A DNA stretch of 40,607 nucleotides from Cellvibrionales bacterium UBA7375 (GTDB lineage Bacteria; Pseudomonadota; Gammaproteobacteria; Pseudomonadales; Porticoccaceae): positions 1 to 40,607 of the forward strand of contig CATAJQ010000043.1 in the NCBI GenBank assembly GCA_949487135.1. Direction: 5' to 3'. The notes below the pieces were generated by a model, which did no database searches, was not told the origin of the DNA, and saw only the letters and a list, made by a program, of their open reading frames with translations. Shown one piece after another: positions 37,589 to 40,607 of the stretch. The position numbers and the translations under genes are program-made. The first letter of the stretch is position 1, and every line of letters starts with the position of its first letter.

Positions 37589-37599
37589 AAGAGCAAAAA

Positions 37600-37974
37600 A
37601 TGACCATTGCCATAGGTACAGATATTGTAGAAATTAAACGTATTGCCGATGCGCTAGAGCTTCAGGGCGATAAATTTGTACAGCGTATCCTTACCGAAAG
37701 TGAGATCGCAGAGTACCGTGGACGTGGTAATTCGGTGGCATTTTTGGCCAAACGCTTTGCCGCCAAAGAGGCAATTGCTAAGGCGTTGGGCACCGGTATT
37801 GGTCGCGGCATTAGCTTTCAGCAGTTGGTGGTTTCTAATAATGCCGAGGGCGCACCACAGGTTGAGCTGCAAGAAAATGCTGCAGAGCGATTAAAAAAGT
37901 TAGGTGGAAAAAGCGTATTGATCAGCCTTTCTGATGAAAAAAACTACGCCCTAGCCTATGTAGCTATTGTTTAA
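37600..37974 (+). CDS. acpS: Holo-[acyl-carrier-protein] synthase
   Basis: AcpS transfers 4'-phosphopantetheine from CoA to apo-ACP, making ACP active for fatty-acid (and hence pimeloyl-ACP) synthesis. The 124 residues have the two metal-site motifs GTDIVEIKRI (Asp8) and RFAAKEAIAKALGTG (Lys56-Glu57). AAGAG precedes the ATG. In E. coli and Pseudomonas pdxJ lies between recO and acpS; here the gap is 11 nt and pdxJ is missing. Confidence 0.96.
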   Translation: MTIAIGTDIVEIKRIADALELQGDKFVQRILTESEIAEYRGRGNSVAFLAKRFAAKEAIAKALGTGIGRGISFQQLVVSNNAEGAPQVELQENAAERLKKLGGKSVLISLSDEKNYALAYVAIV

Positions 37975-38090
37975 ATACAGCCGATATATGCCAAAAAATT
38001 ATGCTATATAACGTTTGGATAGCAGTCGCTGGCCAAAAATTAGGGCACAATAGACACTTTTAGATACCTAATATTATTTGAGGCAAGACT

Positions 38091-38978
38091 ATGCAGTATC
38101 CCACAATTGATCAAACAGTTGGCAATAGCCGCTTGGTGAGGTTACAGCGTATCCCCGGTAAAACCTCTAATACCATTCTTGCCAAGCTCGAGGGCGATAA
38201 CCCTGCGGGCAGTGTTAAAGACCGTCCTGCCCTCAATATGATTAAACAGGCGGAACTGCGCGGTGATATTAAACCCGGTGATCGCTTAGTCGAAGCCACC
38301 AGTGGTAATACCGGTATTGCCTTAGCTATGGCGTCGGCCATGCTAGGTTATAAGATCACCCTAATCATGCCGGAAAACGCGACCGATGAGCGCAAATGGG
38401 CCATGACCGCCTATGGTGCTGAGCTTATTTTGGTCAGCCAAGAAGAGGGCATGGAAGGAGCCCGCGATTTAGCTAATACCCTGCAATCTGAGGGCAAGGG
38501 TGTGGTGCTCGATCAGTTTAATAATCCCGATAATCCCATGGCCCATGTAAATTCTACCGGTCCAGAAATCTGGCGCGATACTCAGGGTGAAATCACTCAT
38601 TTCGTTAGCTCTATGGGTACTACCGGTACCATTATGGGGGTGTCAGCCTTTCTAAAATCGAAAAACCCAGAGATTCAAATTGTTGGCCTTCAGCCGGAAG
38701 ATGGCGCCAATATTCCCGGTATTAGACGTTGGCCTAAAGCTTACCTGCCGGGCATTTTTGATGATGCCAATATAGATACAGTGATGGATATATCCCAGTC
38801 AGCGGCTGAGCAGACTATGATTAGATTAGCCCGCGAAGAGGGTATTTTTGCCGGTGTATCCTCTGGTGGCTCGGTTGCCGCGGCCATAGAGATTAGCAAG
38901 AAAGTCGAAAATGCCGTTATTGTGGCGATTATCTGTGATCGCGGTGATCGCTATCTATCTTCTGGGTTATTTGCCTAG
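38091..38978 (+). CDS. cysM: Cysteine synthase B
   Basis: CysM is a PLP enzyme making cysteine from O-acetylserine with sulfide or thiosulfate. The 295 residues have the PLP lysine Lys43 in NPAGSVKDRPA, the substrate loop TSGNTG (70-75), MPENATDERK and SMGTTGTIMG. KDRPA and RRWPKAYLP favour CysM over CysK. GAGG precedes the ATG. mazG follows by 29 nt; in Pseudomonas rlmD and relA lie between them. Confidence 0.95.
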   Translation: MQYPTIDQTVGNSRLVRLQRIPGKTSNTILAKLEGDNPAGSVKDRPALNMIKQAELRGDIKPGDRLVEATSGNTGIALAMASAMLGYKITLIMPENATDERKWAMTAYGAELILVSQEEGMEGARDLANTLQSEGKGVVLDQFNNPDNPMAHVNSTGPEIWRDTQGEITHFVSSMGTTGTIMGVSAFLKSKNPEIQIVGLQPEDGANIPGIRRWPKAYLPGIFDDANIDTVMDISQSAAEQTMIRLAREEGIFAGVSSGGSVAAAIEISKKVENAVIVAIICDRGDRYLSSGLFA

Positions 38979-39007
38979 CATTCCTATGGTTGCCTGAGGT
39001 TATTTTT

Positions 39008-39811
39008 ATGCCCGAGTATTACTCAATAAAAGATTTACGCTATCTAATGGCGCGCCTGCGCGATCCTGAAACTGGCTGCCCATGGGATATTAAACAGTCC
39101 TACGCCACTATTGCCTCTTATACGGTTGAAGAGGTGTATGAGGTGGTGGATGCCATTGAGCGCAATGATTTAAGTGATTTAAGTGAGGAATTAGGCGATT
39201 TATTATTTCAAATTATTTTCTACTGCCAGATGGCGGAAGAGCAGGGCGAATTTGATTTTGATACGGTGATTAACCATATCACCTCGAAGTTAGTAAGACG
39301 CCACCCTCATGTATTCCCTGACGGCACTCTTGAATCATCAAGAGAGGGCGCCTCGATTGATGAACAGCAAATTAAGCAAAATTGGGAAGCGATTAAGCAG
39401 GAAGAAAGGCAAAAAAAGGGCAATAGCGGTATTTTAGACGATGTGCCAAATGCCTTACCGGCACAGATGCGCGCCACTAAGTTACAGAAAAGGGCGGCTA
39501 ATTATGGTTTTGACTGGCCAAATGTCGATGGTGTGATTGATAAGGTTAAGGAAGAACTTGCCGAATTACAGCAAGAAGTTGATAGCGGCGATAAGGCGCG
39601 TCAAGAAGAGGAATTGGGTGATTTGATGTTTGCCTGTGTTAACTTGGCGCGGCATTTATCCATTGACCCTGAACAAGCCTTAGCGAAAACCAATAATAAA
39701 TTTGTGCGCCGCTTTGAGTCTATGGATGCAGAATTAGATTTAAAAAACAATGAAACTCTTAATGTCGATACTCTTGAACAGGCTTGGATTAAAGCCAAGC
39801 AAGCAGAATAG
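39008..39811 (+). CDS. mazG: Nucleoside triphosphate pyrophosphohydrolase MazG
   Basis: MazG hydrolyses (d)NTPs to monophosphates and pyrophosphate, and affects (p)ppGpp levels in E. coli. The ATG at 39008 gives 267 residues and has GAGG 8 nt upstream; a TTG at 38990 would add six. Two MazG domains are present. The first has GCPWDIKQSY, EEVYE (41-45) and EELGD (60-64). The second (about 160-250) has KVKEELAELQQEV and EELGDLMFACVNLARHL. Confidence 0.95.
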   Translation: MPEYYSIKDLRYLMARLRDPETGCPWDIKQSYATIASYTVEEVYEVVDAIERNDLSDLSEELGDLLFQIIFYCQMAEEQGEFDFDTVINHITSKLVRRHPHVFPDGTLESSREGASIDEQQIKQNWEAIKQEERQKKGNSGILDDVPNALPAQMRATKLQKRAANYGFDWPNVDGVIDKVKEELAELQQEVDSGDKARQEEELGDLMFACVNLARHLSIDPEQALAKTNNKFVRRFESMDAELDLKNNETLNVDTLEQAWIKAKQAE

Positions 39812-39895
39812 AAAACCGTTTCACAATCACTAAACAATGCTCTGGACTTGTTTGAATAGTCCAATAGGTGTATTGTGCTCCACCTTATTTATAGA

Positions 39896-39925
39896 TTGAT
39901 CTCAGCTGTAAATCGACCCTAAATT
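39896..39925 (+). promoter_or_regulatory. Candidate sigma-70 promoter of adk
   Basis: TTGATC (39896-39901) and TAAATT (39920-39925) are separated by 18 nt, ending 23 nt before the adk start. It is a modest match. A 6-bp inverted repeat TGGACT/AGTCCA (39843-39863) lies upstream, with no T-run. Confidence 0.35.
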
Positions 39926-39948
39926 TTTTGTATAAAGGAATCCCATTA

Positions 39949-40599
39949 ATGCGATTGATTTTACTAGGTCCCCCCGGCGCAGGAAAAGGCACTCAGGCAC
40001 AGTTTATCTCTGAGAAATATGCCGTTCCACAGGTCTCTACTGGCGATATGTTGCGGGCTGCGATTAAAGCAGGGACTGAGTTAGGCAAAAAAGTAAAAGA
40101 TGTTATGGATTCTGGTGCGCTGGTATCGGATGAATTAATTATTGCCTTGGTAGAAGATCGTATTCAGCATGCCGACTGTGTTAATGGCTTTTTGCTGGAT
40201 GGCTTCCCACGAACTATTCCTCAGGCGCAGGCGTTAAAAGATGCCGGTATTCCAATCGATTATGTGGTTGAGATTTCAGTTGATGACGATCAGATTGTTT
40301 CGCGTCTAAGTGGCCGCCGTGTTCACGAGGGCAGTGGCCGTGTTTATCATATTGAGCACAATCCACCGCAAACAGCCGGTCAAGACGATGCTACTGGTGA
40401 GCCGCTTATTCAGCGTGAAGATGATCGCGAAGACACTATTCGCAATCGTCTTGAGGTTTATCACAATCAAACCGAGCCGCTAGTGGCTTTCTACACAGAT
40501 CTTGCTGATTCTGCCGATCAAGCACCGGCATTTAAATCGGTGGATGGTTTGGGTCAGTTGGACGAAGTTCAGGCGCGTATTGTCAGCGCTTTAAGCTAA
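39949..40599 (+). CDS. adk: Adenylate kinase
   Basis: Adk interconverts ATP + AMP and 2 ADP. The ATG at 39949 gives 216 residues with AAGGA 9 nt upstream; a TTG at 39928 would add seven. The P-loop GPPGAGKGT (7-15), AMP site STGDMLR (30-36) and DGFPRT are visible. The LID region (about 122-160, [20 protein letters not shown]) has no zinc cysteines, so this is the long gram-negative form. Only 8 nt follow before the window end. Confidence 0.97.
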   Translation: MRLILLGPPGAGKGTQAQFISEKYAVPQVSTGDMLRAAIKAGTELGKKVKDVMDSGALVSDELIIALVEDRIQHADCVNGFLLDGFPRTIPQAQALKDAGIPIDYVVEISVDDDQIVSRLSGRRVHEGSGRVYHIEHNPPQTAGQDDATGEPLIQREDDREDTIRNRLEVYHNQTEPLVAFYTDLADSADQAPAFKSVDGLGQLDEVQARIVSALS

Positions 40600-40607
40600 T
40601 CGCCTTA

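Overview
The window comes from the chromosome of a gammaproteobacterium. By synteny (rplU-rpmA-obgE-proB; nadB/rpoE-rseA-rseC-mucD-lepA-lepB-rnc-era-recO-acpS; bamD/rluD-pgeF; prfB-lysS; ygfZ/sdhE-cptA) and by the fused BioH-BioC protein it looks like a marine Cellvibrionales-type organism (SAR92, Porticoccaceae or Saccharophagus relatives). That placement is inference: there is no rRNA here. The base composition looks moderate and rather even. I see no insertion sequence, prophage, CRISPR array, tRNA or rRNA gene.

Layout. 1-3464 (minus strand) is a polysaccharide-use locus of two exported family 3 glycoside hydrolases. The left one is cut by the window edge and carries two dockerin-like calcium-loop repeats and a cadherin-like domain before its catalytic part. 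3655-5485 (minus) holds nadE and bamD. 5658-10600 (plus) holds rluD-pgeF and then rplU-rpmA-obgE-proB. 10601-10983 is the only long gene-free stretch; it has a chain of possible hairpins and ends in a BirA-like operator/promoter. 11008-15505 is a bioB-bioF-bioHC-bioD operon, followed by a small membrane protein (DUF2970-like) and recJ. 17463-20451 (minus) holds selO and an orphan sensor kinase whose ATP-binding motifs are all eroded. 20629-23261 is prfB, with a programmed +1 frameshift, and lysS. 23314-24681 (minus) holds a c-type cytochrome and heme A synthase. 24908-29124 holds ung, a PGPGW-type membrane protein, ygfZ, sdhE, cptA-like and nadB. 29299-37974 is the envelope-stress, protease, translation and RNA-processing block rpoE to acpS. 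38091-40599 holds cysM, mazG and adk.

How the genes work together. The biotin block covers the late steps plus removal of the pimeloyl methyl ester, and its promoter overlaps a site matching the BirA operator, so biotin should repress it; bioA is not in the window. ygfZ, sdhE and nadB cluster around iron-sulfur and flavin enzyme biology. rpoE-rseA-rseC-mucD is the sigma-E response but lacks rseB. The recO-acpS and cysM-mazG junctions lack pdxJ and rlmD-relA, which sit there in many relatives.

Most of the window is ordinary core genome. The best candidates for a second look are the dockerin-like GH3 protein, the degenerate histidine kinase, the unexplained 10601-10910 intergenic region, the missing rseB, and the BirA site with the bioHC fusion.
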